In this document: positions 35,366-43,978 of the stretch, piece by piece
Layout of the letters: the number at the start of each line of letters is the position of its first letter
Position numbering within the stretch: position 1 is the first letter of the stretch
Source of the DNA: [Pseudomonas] carboxydohydrogena
GTDB taxonomy: Bacteria > Pseudomonadota > Alphaproteobacteria > Rhizobiales > Xanthobacteraceae
Direction: 5' to 3'
Length of the DNA stretch: 64,000 nt
Assembly (NCBI RefSeq): GCF_029030725.1
Contig: NZ_CP113162.1
Coordinates: forward strand, 928,501 to 992,500
The notes under the pieces: generated by a model
Told to the model about the DNA's origin: nothing
What the model saw: only the letters and a program-made list of their open reading frames with translations
Databases searched by the model: none
Program-made: the position numbers and the translations under genes

Positions 35366-35859
35366 TGACGACGCAGCAGCTTTCCGCATTTCTCGATGGT
35401 TTCGAGCGCTCCGCGCATGAAGCGAGCGTGAACGAAGAAAATTATCGCCGCGAAATCGCCGTTCGCCTCAATGAGCTTGCAAACGAGCGCGCCTTCGGTT
35501 TCCGCAGGCTTAATCTCATGCGGACGGTCGTCGCGGCGATTCAGGATTGCGAGACCGAGGATGATGCCATCGTCAGAGGTTCGGCGGCCTTCCTGCGGGA
35601 AGTGGGCTGGTCGGCCGAAAACGAGTCCCAGCAAGAATCGCTGGAGAAATTCCAGCCGGTCATTCGCGCCTGCTGGCAGATGAAGCAGGCCGGAAGCGAA
35701 GATCAGGCGAATGGCGATGCGAAGCCGGAAGAGAAGCCGGTCGATATTAGAGAGCAGCTGAACGAGTTCGAGAATTGGTTCGGCAAGGCGCGCAACGGCT
35801 CGTTCCTCAGCGTGCTTGAACGAGAAATCGTGGAGCTGCCGCTTGTCGAAATCTGCTAG
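35365..35859 (+). CDS. Hypothetical protein coupled to selB
   Basis: This 164-residue soluble, mainly helical and acidic protein has no signal or membrane segment. Its ATG overlaps the stop of the extended selB frame as TGATG, the same junction as at selA/Sel1-repeat and Sel1-repeat/selB, which suggests it is translated from the sel operon. A GTG one codon earlier is also possible. No domain is recognised. Its end overlaps the start of the next gene by about 17 bases. Confidence 0.65.
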   Translation: MTTQQLSAFLDGFERSAHEASVNEENYRREIAVRLNELANERAFGFRRLNLMRTVVAAIQDCETEDDAIVRGSAAFLREVGWSAENESQQESLEKFQPVIRACWQMKQAGSEDQANGDAKPEEKPVDIREQLNEFENWFGKARNGSFLSVLEREIVELPLVEIC

Positions 35860-36253
35860 GGGGCACCGGGAGAAGCTCGATGATGCCTTGTTCGACGACT
35901 GGATCGTCAAGGAGTATCGGCGCAGGAATGGCTTCACCGCACTGATCCTGCTGGTTTCGACGGCAAATCTCAGCGTGTTGCCGCTGCGCTCGACCTTTAC
36001 GCATATGATCGGCGACGAGCTTGACTGGCATCAGTTCAGCATGCTGATGCGCGGGGCCGGTGTTGCGTGGGATGGCGTTATGATCATGCCGGTCAGTGAC
36101 GAAGATGGAGGCCCGATCGAGGATCGCCGCGCGGCAGAGGAACTGCGTGTGCTGGAGGATCGCGTCAATGAAGACCGCATGGTGGTCAATGAAGGACACT
36201 TTTTCGATAATTGGGGTCGTCGCATGAAGGTCGAGCCCGCGACGGCGAATTGA
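35843..36253 (+). CDS. Hypothetical protein, end of the sel operon
   Basis: This protein of about 136 residues has a basic start (SKSARGHREKLDDALFDDW), one moderately hydrophobic segment (TALILLVSTANLSVLPL) and an acidic C-terminus. It overlaps the previous gene in another frame. The start is uncertain: TTG 35843 has GGAG upstream, and TTG 35816 is an alternative. I do not recognise it. It is followed by a terminator-like repeat, then by selD on the opposite strand. Confidence 0.6.
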   Translation: MSKSARGHREKLDDALFDDWIVKEYRRRNGFTALILLVSTANLSVLPLRSTFTHMIGDELDWHQFSMLMRGAGVAWDGVMIMPVSDEDGGPIEDRRAAEELRVLEDRVNEDRMVVNEGHFFDNWGRRMKVEPATAN

Positions 36254-36270
36254 CGGCATGGACCGTTCGT

Positions 36271-36304
36271 CATTGCCGGGTCTGGCCCGGCAATCCATTT
36301 TTTT
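36271..36304. terminator. REP-like hairpin acting as terminator
   Basis: ATTGCCGGG (36272-36280) pairs perfectly with CCCGGCAAT (36286-36294) and is followed by seven T (36298-36304). The sequence is a short relative of the repeat at 3229-3345 (CAT-GCCGG...CCCGGC-ATCCA in both). It lies between the convergent sel operon and selD, so a mobile repeat may have been co-opted as terminator. Confidence 0.75.
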
Positions 36305-36342
36305 GCAGGATGACGAACTAGTCGGCCCGTATAAGCCGCGAT

Positions 36343-37398
36343 TCACGCTGTGACGCGCACCTCGGCGGGGCCCGCTTCGGTATGACCGACAATCCGCGCG
36401 GCATCGTAGCCTGCCTGTTGAATCGTCGCGAGGAGCGCTTGCGCGCGATCGGCGGCGCAAGAGATCAGCAGCCCACCTGACGTCTGAGGATCGACCAGCA
36501 GGTTGCGCTGCCAGTCGGGCAAACCTTCAGGCAAGCGGACCGCATCGCCATAACTTGCCCAGTTTCGCGTCGATGCGCCGGTGATGTAGCCCTTCTGCGC
36601 AAGCTGTGCGGCTTGCGCGAACAGCGGCACGTCGCCGGCCTTCAGCGTGACGGTGAGTTTCGAGCCGCGTGCAAGCTCCAGCGCGTGGCCGAGCAGCCCG
36701 AAACCCGTGACGTCGGTGATGGCGTGAACGGTCTTGTCGTCGGCAAGCTCGCCGCCGATGCGATTAAGCTGCGTGGTTGAAGCAACCATTTCAGCATAAC
36801 CCTGACCGGATAGCTCGGCCTTCTTGATCGCGGCGGAATAAATGCCGACGCCAATGGCCTTGGTCAGAATCAGCGCGTCGCCGGGTTTGGCGTCGGCGTT
36901 GCGGCGTACCTGATCGGGGCGGCAAAGGCCGATGACGGCAAGGCCGTAGATCGGCTCCGGCGCGTCGATGGAGTGGCCGCCGGCGACGGGAATTCCGGCG
37001 CTCGCACAGACGGCGTTGCCGCCCGCGATGATCTTGCGCACGTCATCAACCGTGATCTTGTTGAGCGGCATGCCGAGGATTGCGAGCGCCATGATCGGCT
37101 TCGCGCCCATGGCATAAATGTCGGAGATTGCGTTGGTGGCGGCAATCCGGCCAAAGTCAAAGGGGTCGTCCACGACCGGCATGAAGAAGTCCGTGGTGGC
37201 AACCACGCAGGTGGAGTCGTCGACTTTCCATACCGCGGCGTCATCGCCGGTTTCGACACCGACCAGCAGTTGACGGAACGGTGCAGCGGCGGGCTGGTTA
37301 GCCAGCAGCTCCTGAAGCATGGCGGGCGCGAGCTTGCAGCCGCACCCGCCACCATGAGCAAGACTCGTCAGACGCACGATGGGGGCATTCATTGTCAT
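36343..37398 (-). CDS. selD: Selenophosphate synthetase
   Basis: SelD makes selenophosphate from selenide and ATP, the selenium donor for SelA. The 351-residue protein has the N-terminal active motif HGGGCGCK, where C19 and K22 match E. coli C17 and K20; it uses Cys, not Sec. Further marks are DDAAVWK and [26 protein letters not shown]. The start at 37398 has AGGAG 5 bases upstream; a longer in-frame extension looks non-coding. It converges on the sel operon, so selenium genes are on both strands. Confidence 0.96.
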   Translation of the reverse strand: MTMNAPIVRLTSLAHGGGCGCKLAPAMLQELLANQPAAAPFRQLLVGVETGDDAAVWKVDDSTCVVATTDFFMPVVDDPFDFGRIAATNAISDIYAMGAKPIMALAILGMPLNKITVDDVRKIIAGGNAVCASAGIPVAGGHSIDAPEPIYGLAVIGLCRPDQVRRNADAKPGDALILTKAIGVGIYSAAIKKAELSGQGYAEMVASTTQLNRIGGELADDKTVHAITDVTGFGLLGHALELARGSKLTVTLKAGDVPLFAQAAQLAQKGYITGASTRNWASYGDAVRLPEGLPDWQRNLLVDPQTSGGLLISCAADRAQALLATIQQAGYDAARIVGHTEAGPAEVRVTA

Positions 37399-37950
37399 AG
37401 ATCTCCTGCGGATTGCGCCGCGCAGCGGCAGCCTCACCTGCATTCCGCGCACTACGCGGAGCGGAGAGTGACAAAACGTCCGCAGATCATATGCCCGATC
37501 GACCGCCGGATGCAAATGCGCGCGGGCGGCACTTTCGGCACGGCAGTGCCAGTTTTCAGCCTGCATGTTTGCGGCATCGCCGGCGTGTGCGGTGCGTGTG
37601 TGAAGTTGCGGATATGGAAAAGCGCGTGAGGCTGATCGCGAGGAAACTGGAAAATTGTCGCGCAAAGGTTGGTGGCGAGAGGGGGGACTCGGAACCTCCG
37701 ATCCGGCCGTGGTTCTTCATCGCGGCCGAATTGCGATCTCCCGTCTCAACATCCAGAAAATCCGCTGACGCACGCAGCCTGCGTCGGATATTGACTTCCC
37801 CATTTGTTGTACTCAAAATTTAATACGGCGTTTCAATATATAGAACGTCAATGAGGTTCGTTTGGAATCTAAAATCCTGCAAATGCGGCCGCGTGATCTC
37901 TCATCTAAAATTGCTGAAGGCAATGCGACGCTTTTGAGAACATATGTTGG
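37399..37950. other. Intergenic region with tRNA-like relic, upstream of the lar-like operon
   Basis: These 550 bases have no convincing gene. Open frames on both strands continue the selD upstream sequence but lack ribosome sites. The segment 37670-37705 resembles a tRNA 3' end (listed separately). From about 37790 the DNA is AT-rich (ATTTGTTGTACTCAAAATTT) and should contain the promoter of the operon beginning at 37951. The change in composition here fits an island edge. Confidence 0.45.
37670..37705 (-). repeat. Degenerate tRNA 3'-end fragment, possible attachment-site relic
   Basis: On the plus strand it reads TGGTGGCGAGAG, five more G, ACTCG, GAACC, TCCGATCC. Aligned with the 3' end of the tRNA-Met gene at 45531, it matches TGGT-GCGAGAG-GGG-ACTCG-AACC-CCGA-CC with a few substitutions and two inserted bases. 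It contains the complement of the T-arm and CCA end only, in the same orientation as the tRNA-Met 3' end. A complete tRNA cannot be folded from it. Confidence 0.5.
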
Positions 37951-39486
37951 ATGGTGAAGATGCAGCTTGGTGAGATTCTTCTCAAACACGATCCAGCTTC
38001 GACGGCGGTGCTGTTTGAAGATCGGGCGTACTCTTACGGAGAATTGGAATCTCTCTCGAATCGCTTCGCGCGAATGCTTCTCTCTTTCGGCGTCAAGGCC
38101 GGAGAAACCGTTTCCTATTTGCTGGGCAACGATCCTCTGTTGGTTGCGGCCTATATTGCCGGTTTCAGGACCGGCATCATTACCAACCCTCTTCACGACA
38201 GGCTGACCGCGGATGAGATCGCCTATATTGTCAGCCATGCGGGCAGCAAGATCGTGGTTGTCGGAGAATCCTACGCGGCGACACTTGCGGAAGCATTGAA
38301 GAGCATCAGCGATGTTCGTGTGGTTTGTTTTGGCAAGCCGGGTGTTTTGAAGAATGCGGCCGTTCCCGATCTGGATTCTTTTTCATCGGAGGCGGTTAAT
38401 CCTGAAGTGAGCCCGAACGATGTGGCGCTGCTTCTCTATACATCCGGCACGACGGGGCGGCCGAAAGGCGTAATGCTGACGCATGATAATGTCGCGTCAG
38501 GCATCTCGGCTGTGGCTGGTGGTTTTCGTCTCAGGCCATCCGATCGGACGCTATGTATCATGTCGCTGTCGCACACCAACGCGCTGATGTTCAGCACGCT
38601 GCCGTATCTGTTGTCCGGCGCGTCGGTCGCGCTGTGCAAGCGCTTCAGCGCTTCCAGCCTGTGGGATCTTTGCGAACGCTACGAAGTGAACAGCTTCAGT
38701 GCCTCGCCGACCATCTTGAGCATTCTGCTGGAAGACGCGACCGGAAAGACCGGTTACCCGAAACTTGAGTTCGTCAAGGTGGCGTCCGCGCCCACCTCGG
38801 TGGATCTGTCGGACCGGTTTCACGCCCGTTTCGGACAGGATTTGCTTATCGAGACTTACGGTCTGACGGAGACCACATCCATCAATGTGATGAATCCGCT
38901 TCGCGGTCCGCGCAAACCCGGGTCCATCGGAAGGCCGTTGCCGCCGAGCGAAATCCGCATTGTCGATGCTCAGGGACAGGAACTGCCAGCAGGCGCAACA
39001 GGTGAGATCGAAATCCGTGGCCCGACTGTGATGAAGGGCTATTACAAGGATCCCGATGCGACGGCTGCGACCATCAGAGGCGGCTGGGTGAGGTCTGGAG
39101 ATCTGGCGAAGGTTGATGAGGATGGCTACATTTTCATCGTTGGCCGGAAAAAAGAAACGATCATTCGCGGCGGTGAAAATATTTCGCCGCTTGAAGTCGA
39201 GCAGATCATCGCGCGGCATCCGGCGGTGCGGGAAGCGGCGGCGGTCGGAATTCCTGACCGCATCTATGGCGAAGTCGTCGCGGCCTGCGTCGTCAAGCGG
39301 GGCGACGTGACGGAAAGCGAGCTGATCCGGCACTGCGGCGAGTACCTTGCCTCTTTCAAGGTGCCGGCTCGCATTGCCTTCGTTGATGAACTGCCGCGTA
39401 ATCCGATCGGGAAGTTCATTCGCCGGGCGTTGCTGCCGTATTTCGAAGACGGGATCGAGCCAGTTGCCAGCAAGAGGAACGCATGA
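37951..39486 (+). CDS. AMP-forming acyl-CoA synthetase / ligase
   Basis: This 511-residue class I adenylate-forming enzyme has the ATP loop YTSGTTGRPKGVMLTH, the A5-type motif ETYGLTETTS, the A7/A8 region RSGDLAKVDEDGYIFIVGRK followed by GGENISP, and the C-terminal lysine motif PRNPIGKFIRR. It should activate a carboxylic acid as acyl-AMP and transfer it to CoA. Substrate cannot be read; the operon context suggests a 2-hydroxy acid. ATG 37951 is used; the ribosome site is weak. Its last four bases overlap the LarA-family gene, which strongly ties the two functions. Confidence 0.88.
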   Translation: MVKMQLGEILLKHDPASTAVLFEDRAYSYGELESLSNRFARMLLSFGVKAGETVSYLLGNDPLLVAAYIAGFRTGIITNPLHDRLTADEIAYIVSHAGSKIVVVGESYAATLAEALKSISDVRVVCFGKPGVLKNAAVPDLDSFSSEAVNPEVSPNDVALLLYTSGTTGRPKGVMLTHDNVASGISAVAGGFRLRPSDRTLCIMSLSHTNALMFSTLPYLLSGASVALCKRFSASSLWDLCERYEVNSFSASPTILSILLEDATGKTGYPKLEFVKVASAPTSVDLSDRFHARFGQDLLIETYGLTETTSINVMNPLRGPRKPGSIGRPLPPSEIRIVDAQGQELPAGATGEIEIRGPTVMKGYYKDPDATAATIRGGWVRSGDLAKVDEDGYIFIVGRKKETIIRGGENISPLEVEQIIARHPAVREAAAVGIPDRIYGEVVAACVVKRGDVTESELIRHCGEYLASFKVPARIAFVDELPRNPIGKFIRRALLPYFEDGIEPVASKRNA

Positions 39487-40898
39487 GCACAAAAAGCGTA
39501 GCCGTCGATTTTGGCGACAAAAAGCTCAATATTGATGTCCCCGATCATGCATCGGTCGTCGAGTTTGAGGATCCGCCATTTCTGCAAGACCCCGCGGCCT
39601 CCATACGCGAGACGCTGGCGAAGCCGTACAGCTCTCCGCCGCTGGCTGAATTGATCAAGCCCGGCATGCGGGTCGCGATCGGGTTTGATGACATCACCAG
39701 GCCAAACACGCCCCCGCGAACCATCCTGCCGATCATCGTCGAGGAGCTTCTCGCGAAAGGGGTGAAACAGCGCGACATTGTGTTCGTGAACGCCTGTAGC
39801 AATCATCGCAAGAATACGCGGGCGGAACTGGCCAATCATCTCGGTCCGGAGATTTTCGGCACGTTCTGGGGCACGGGACAGATTCTCAACCACGATTGCA
39901 CCGATCAGGAGCAGTTACAGTATTTCGGCATCACGGATGGCGGCCGCTATGTCGAGATGAACAAGCATTTCGTCAATGCGGATCTGATGATCTATCAGGG
40001 AAACGTCGCCGCCGGCGCGTGGCGCAGTTATACCGGGACAGGCGTTGCTGTCGGCCTGGCATCGACACGCAGTATCGCGTCCCACCACAGTTTCCATGGC
40101 ATTCCGGAGCCAGCCGTCAAGGTCAACGCGGAGAAAAAGGCTGCGGCCGCGCCGCGCAAGCGTATTCCGAGTGTCAAGGAAGAGATGACAGATTATCTCG
40201 ACGAGGCTCTTGGCCGGAAGGTTTTCTATATCAACTCCTTCAATGGCAGCGGCGGGCGCATGGCAGGCATTTTTGCGGGCTACGCGGATGGAGTTAAGCC
40301 TCCTGCATGGGAATTGGCTGAGAAATACGTTCGCCGCCCAACACCGGAAGCGGATGTACTGATCGTGGGGCTGCCTGCGAGCTATTCTTACGGCAGTTCG
40401 AACAATACCCTGATCGCGACTGTTGGCGCGACGGTGCCCCCGCGTTATTGCCCGGAGGCGCCGGTTTTGCGTGAGGGAGGAGTCGTTATCGCGTGCTCTC
40501 CGGCGAACGGCCATATCGATGCCGACCGCTTTCCGTCATATCAGCCGGCCATCGATCTCTACGCGCGCTATTTCTCTTCGCGGGACATGGTCGATCACGA
40601 GGATGAATTCGATCATCGCCCTGACTTCCGGCACAAATATACGCACGGTTACGGCTACCCGCCGCTGCATGCCTTTTGGCTGTTCTATGAGAACGAGTAC
40701 CTGCTGAAGCGAGCCGGTGCGGTCATCATGGCGGGTACGCCAAACCCGGGTGCATTCCGTGCGCTGGGCCTTACCCCGGCACGCAATTTCGACGAAGCGT
40801 GGCAGATTGCGAAAAAATACGTCGGTGCAAATCCCCGGACGGTGGTTGCTCCGACCTTCTGGAGCAAGCCCCGCATCAAGTTCGATGTGCCGCGATAG
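39483..40898 (+). CDS. LarA-family (DUF2088) protein, putative nickel-pincer 2-hydroxy acid racemase/epimerase
   Basis: This 471-residue protein matches the lactate racemase LarA by layout. FDDITRPNTPP matches the DHTRP motif. NACSNHRKNTRAELANHLG places H108 at the position of L. plantarum catalytic H108. HHS (H201/H202) matches H200. In between, where LarA has SHFFAGFSGG-K, with catalytic H174 and K184 tethering the nickel-pincer cofactor, this protein has AAGAWRSYTGTGVAV: both residues appear missing. It is thus a divergent member, perhaps binding the cofactor non-covalently or doing another reaction on 2-hydroxy acids. It is flanked by larB, larC and larE homologues and overlaps the ligase gene. 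The alignment was made by eye. Confidence 0.82.
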   Translation: MSTKSVAVDFGDKKLNIDVPDHASVVEFEDPPFLQDPAASIRETLAKPYSSPPLAELIKPGMRVAIGFDDITRPNTPPRTILPIIVEELLAKGVKQRDIVFVNACSNHRKNTRAELANHLGPEIFGTFWGTGQILNHDCTDQEQLQYFGITDGGRYVEMNKHFVNADLMIYQGNVAAGAWRSYTGTGVAVGLASTRSIASHHSFHGIPEPAVKVNAEKKAAAAPRKRIPSVKEEMTDYLDEALGRKVFYINSFNGSGGRMAGIFAGYADGVKPPAWELAEKYVRRPTPEADVLIVGLPASYSYGSSNNTLIATVGATVPPRYCPEAPVLREGGVVIACSPANGHIDADRFPSYQPAIDLYARYFSSRDMVDHEDEFDHRPDFRHKYTHGYGYPPLHAFWLFYENEYLLKRAGAVIMAGTPNPGAFRALGLTPARNFDEAWQIAKKYVGANPRTVVAPTFWSKPRIKFDVPR

Positions 40899-40918
40899 TT
40901 CGCTAACGGAGAGATCCC

Positions 40919-41620
40919 ATGCTGTCAGATCAGGTCAAGCTCGATTTTCAGCGGCGTGAACGGATCGGATTCGACGAGGCGGTGCTTTGCGAATGGAAGA
41001 GCGTGGAGCAGATTGGCTACATCCTGCAAACGGCCGTCGAGGCGGAACGTCCGCTGCTTCTGACCCGGTTGACGGATGTCAAACTTGCGGCCTTGCCGGA
41101 GAAATTGCGAAAGAATATCGATTATGATCCGGTTTCGCGCACGGGTTTCTTCGCCGCCGAGCTTTTCGTTCCCTCGCATGCCGAGGTGAGTGTTGTGAGT
41201 GCGGGAAGTTCGGACATTCCCGTGGCGCATGAAGCGATCCGTACATTGCAGTATTTCGGTATTGGGGCGTCCGAGATTTCCGATGTCGGCGTGGCTGGCC
41301 TGTGGCGGCTGATGGAGCGGATCGACGCCATCCGCGCGAGCAGGATCGTCATCGTGGCTGCCGGAATGGACGGCGCATTGCCAAGCGTGGTCGGCGGTCT
41401 CGTCCCAGGCGCCGTGATCGCGGTGCCGACCTCGGTGGGGTATGGCGCGTCCGATAACGGACGCACGGCGATGAATGCCTGTCTGGCGAGCTGCGCCGCC
41501 GGTCTGGCCGTCGTGAATATCGATAATGGCTTCGGAGCGGCCTGTATCGCGTTGCGCGTGCTGCGCGATACGAAAGCTCCGCAATATCGAATGCTGCTTG
41601 AAGCAGCTGTCAGGGAGTGA
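40919..41620 (+). CDS. larB: LarB-like nickel-pincer cofactor biosynthesis protein
   Basis: LarB carboxylates and hydrolyses nicotinic acid adenine dinucleotide, the first step of nickel-pincer nucleotide synthesis. The 233-residue protein has the PurE-like C-terminal domain with the hallmark VAAGMDGALPSVVGGLVPGA, VPTSVGYGASDNG and NIDNGFGAA segments, and DVGVAGLWRL. It starts 20 bases after the LarA-family gene. The match is strong. Confidence 0.92.
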   Translation: MLSDQVKLDFQRRERIGFDEAVLCEWKSVEQIGYILQTAVEAERPLLLTRLTDVKLAALPEKLRKNIDYDPVSRTGFFAAELFVPSHAEVSVVSAGSSDIPVAHEAIRTLQYFGIGASEISDVGVAGLWRLMERIDAIRASRIVIVAAGMDGALPSVVGGLVPGAVIAVPTSVGYGASDNGRTAMNACLASCAAGLAVVNIDNGFGAACIALRVLRDTKAPQYRMLLEAAVRE

Positions 41621-41659
41621 AATTTGTCAAAATAACAAATCGACAGAGGAGGAGAGGAT

Positions 41660-42679
41660 ATGTCTCGAGCGAAAGCGGTGACTGGACTAAGTGGACTGAT
41701 ATTCGCAAGTGGGATCATGCTCGCCAGCCTGACCGCGCCGGCGGCGGCGGAAGTCAGCGAGGTCAAGATCGCCATGCAATATGGCCTCGGGCATCTGCAC
41801 GTGATGCTGATGCGCGACAAGAAGCTGGTCGAGAAGCATCTCAAGGAAGAAGGTCTCGGCGCCACGGCCACGAAGTATTTTCAGCTCGCCGGATCGGCGG
41901 CAATGAATGACGCGCTACTGTCGGGAAGCGTCGATTTCACCAGCGGCGGATTGACGGGTATTGCCACATTGTGGAGCGCGTCGAAGGGAAAGGTAAAGGC
42001 ATTGTCCGCCGTGAATGCCTTCCCGATGTATCTCAATACGATCAATCCGAACATCAAGTCGCTGAAGGACTTCACGCCGGCCGACAAGATAGCTCTGCCG
42101 GCCGTGCGCGTCTCGCCGCAGGCCATCGTGCTCGGCATGGCGGCCCAGAAGGAACTGGGCGATCCCACCAAGCTCGACTCGCTGACGGTGACGATGAACC
42201 ATCCGGACGCGATGGCGGCCCTGTTTTCTAAATCCGGTGCGGTGAACAGTCATCTTGCCTTCTCGCCGTATCAGGAAGCTGAATTGAAGCACCCGGGCGT
42301 GCACCGTGTTTTCAGCTCCTACGACATCATGGGCGGCCCGGCGACCATCGTCGTGATCGGGACGCGCCAGGATTTCTACGATCAGAATCCGAAAACGGTG
42401 AAGGCCGTGCTTGCGGCGCTCAACGAGGCGATTGCATACATCAACAACAACAAGGAGGGCGCCGCGAAGTTCTATGTCGAGCATAGCGGCGACAAGAGCT
42501 CGACCTATGAGGAGGTGTTGAGCCTTCTGAAGAATCCGGAAATCATCTTTTCCAACGTGCCGTCGGGAACGATGAAGTTCGTCTCCTTCATGTACGATCG
42601 CGGCATCGTCAAGCAAAAGCCTGAATCCTGGAAGGACCTTTATTTTCCGGTGGCCTACAACATCAAGGGCGCGAACTGA
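41660..42679 (+). CDS. ABC transporter substrate-binding protein, NitT/TauT type (second copy)
   Basis: This 339-residue protein has a signal peptide (hydrophobic 9-28, ending A-P-A-A-A-E) and the same pocket pattern as the protein at 19030: FQLAGSAAMNDALLSGSVDFTSGG, then KIALPAVRVSPQ, then DIMGGPATIVVIGT. The two are paralogues. It lies inside the lar-like operon between larB and larC, with AGAGGAGGAGAGG upstream. The ligand may be the 2-hydroxy acid acted on by the operon. No permease or ATPase gene is in the window. Confidence 0.88.
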   Translation: MSRAKAVTGLSGLIFASGIMLASLTAPAAAEVSEVKIAMQYGLGHLHVMLMRDKKLVEKHLKEEGLGATATKYFQLAGSAAMNDALLSGSVDFTSGGLTGIATLWSASKGKVKALSAVNAFPMYLNTINPNIKSLKDFTPADKIALPAVRVSPQAIVLGMAAQKELGDPTKLDSLTVTMNHPDAMAALFSKSGAVNSHLAFSPYQEAELKHPGVHRVFSSYDIMGGPATIVVIGTRQDFYDQNPKTVKAVLAALNEAIAYINNNKEGAAKFYVEHSGDKSSTYEEVLSLLKNPEIIFSNVPSGTMKFVSFMYDRGIVKQKPESWKDLYFPVAYNIKGAN

Positions 42680-43978
42680 GTGTCTGAACGGCTGCATATT
42701 CATCTCGATGTCGTCGGCGGAATCGCCGGCGACATCTTCGCTGCGGGAATGGCGGATGCTTTCCCGAAGCTGAAAGACGCGATTCTCAGGAATACGTTGG
42801 CCGTCGTTCCCGCGAGTTGCGGCGCGCCTGTGTTTTCGGAGGGCAAGAGCGGGGCGATCCGGGCGTTGCGGTTTTCGCTCGCGTCTATTGACCAGAAGGC
42901 TGCTCACCCTCACCACGGCCACGCGCATGGTCATTCTCATCATGCGGCGGGTCGCCATAGTCATGATGTCGAAACCCTGCAACCAAGCCATGTGCCGGCG
43001 GACCATCACGACCATCACCATGGCGCAGGCTCCTATCTTGAAATCGTCCGCCTGATCGAGGCGGCCAGTCTTGCTCCGAACGTCCGTGTGCAGGCTCTCG
43101 GAATCCTGCGCCTTTTGGCTGAAGCGGAGGCTCATATCCATCAGATCGAAATCGATCGCGTGCATTTCCATGAAATCGCGGGTTGGGATTCGATCATGGA
43201 TGTGGTCGCGGCGGGTACGATCATCGCGGCCCTCGATGGCGCGCGATGGTCGGTTTCCAGCCTTCCTCTGGGTGGCGGCCTGATCCAGACCCAGCATGGC
43301 CTGTTGCCTGTGCCCGCGCCTGCGACTGCGGCGCTGCTCAAGGATTTCCAATGGCGCAACGATGGCGTTTCGGGCGAACGCATTACGCCGACCGGTGCTG
43401 CCATCCTGAAGCACCTGATCGGTATGCCTGCGACCCAGTTGCCGGAGGGGCGACTGATATCGACGGGTATCGGCGCGGGGACGCGTGAATTCGAGAAACT
43501 GCCGAACATTTTGCGCGTACTTGTTTTTGAAGCGGGCACGCAGGCAGAGAGCATGGTGGTCGCGACGATCAATTTCGATATTGACGACATGACCGGGGAG
43601 GAGATTCAGGTCGCGGCCGACAGGATTCGTCAGGTGGACGGCGTGATCGACGTCACAACCGGGCAGCGAACCGGAAAGAAGGGCCGTGTTGCGACGTCGT
43701 TCCGCGTTTTGGCGCAACCTGACAGGCTTGATGAGATCAACCGGCAGATTTTCACGGAAACCTCGACGATCGGTCTGCGTTGGCATCTCGAGCAGCGCGC
43801 CTGCCTATTCCGCAAATCCGACTCTGTTCCGCAGGAGGAAGGCATTTTGCGTGTCAAGGAAGTGAAACGCCCTGACGGCTCCTTGAGCCGAAAAACGGAG
43901 AGCGACGATGTGGCCCCGCATTCCGGGCTTGAAAAGCGCCGGGCTCTCAAGGCCAAAGCGGAGCGAAATCAGGAATGA
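42680..43978 (+). CDS. larC: LarC-like nickel insertion protein
   Basis: LarC inserts nickel into the dithiolated pincer nucleotide (CTP-dependent cyclometallase). The 432-residue protein has the N-terminal HLDVVGGIAGDIFAAGMAD and HFHEIAGWDSIMDVVAA segments and the C-terminal INFDIDDMTGEEI part in one unbroken frame, whereas L. plantarum joins two frames by frameshifting. A His-rich stretch (about 75-115, HHGHAHGHSHH and HHDHHH) can hold nickel. The GTG start abuts the binding-protein stop, and its end overlaps larE by four bases. Confidence 0.92.
   Translation: MSERLHIHLDVVGGIAGDIFAAGMADAFPKLKDAILRNTLAVVPASCGAPVFSEGKSGAIRALRFSLASIDQKAAHPHHGHAHGHSHHAAGRHSHDVETLQPSHVPADHHDHHHGAGSYLEIVRLIEAASLAPNVRVQALGILRLLAEAEAHIHQIEIDRVHFHEIAGWDSIMDVVAAGTIIAALDGARWSVSSLPLGGGLIQTQHGLLPVPAPATAALLKDFQWRNDGVSGERITPTGAAILKHLIGMPATQLPEGRLISTGIGAGTREFEKLPNILRVLVFEAGTQAESMVVATINFDIDDMTGEEIQVAADRIRQVDGVIDVTTGQRTGKKGRVATSFRVLAQPDRLDEINRQIFTETSTIGLRWHLEQRACLFRKSDSVPQEEGILRVKEVKRPDGSLSRKTESDDVAPHSGLEKRRALKAKAERNQE

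Noticed and set aside
37399-37665. N-terminal extension of selD
   Set aside because: AGGAG with proper spacing precedes ATG 37398, and the conserved SelD sequence starts right after it.
39483-40898. Naming the protein lactate racemase LarA
   Set aside because: The segment expected to carry the tethering Lys and a catalytic His differs, so the substrate and even the reaction are uncertain.
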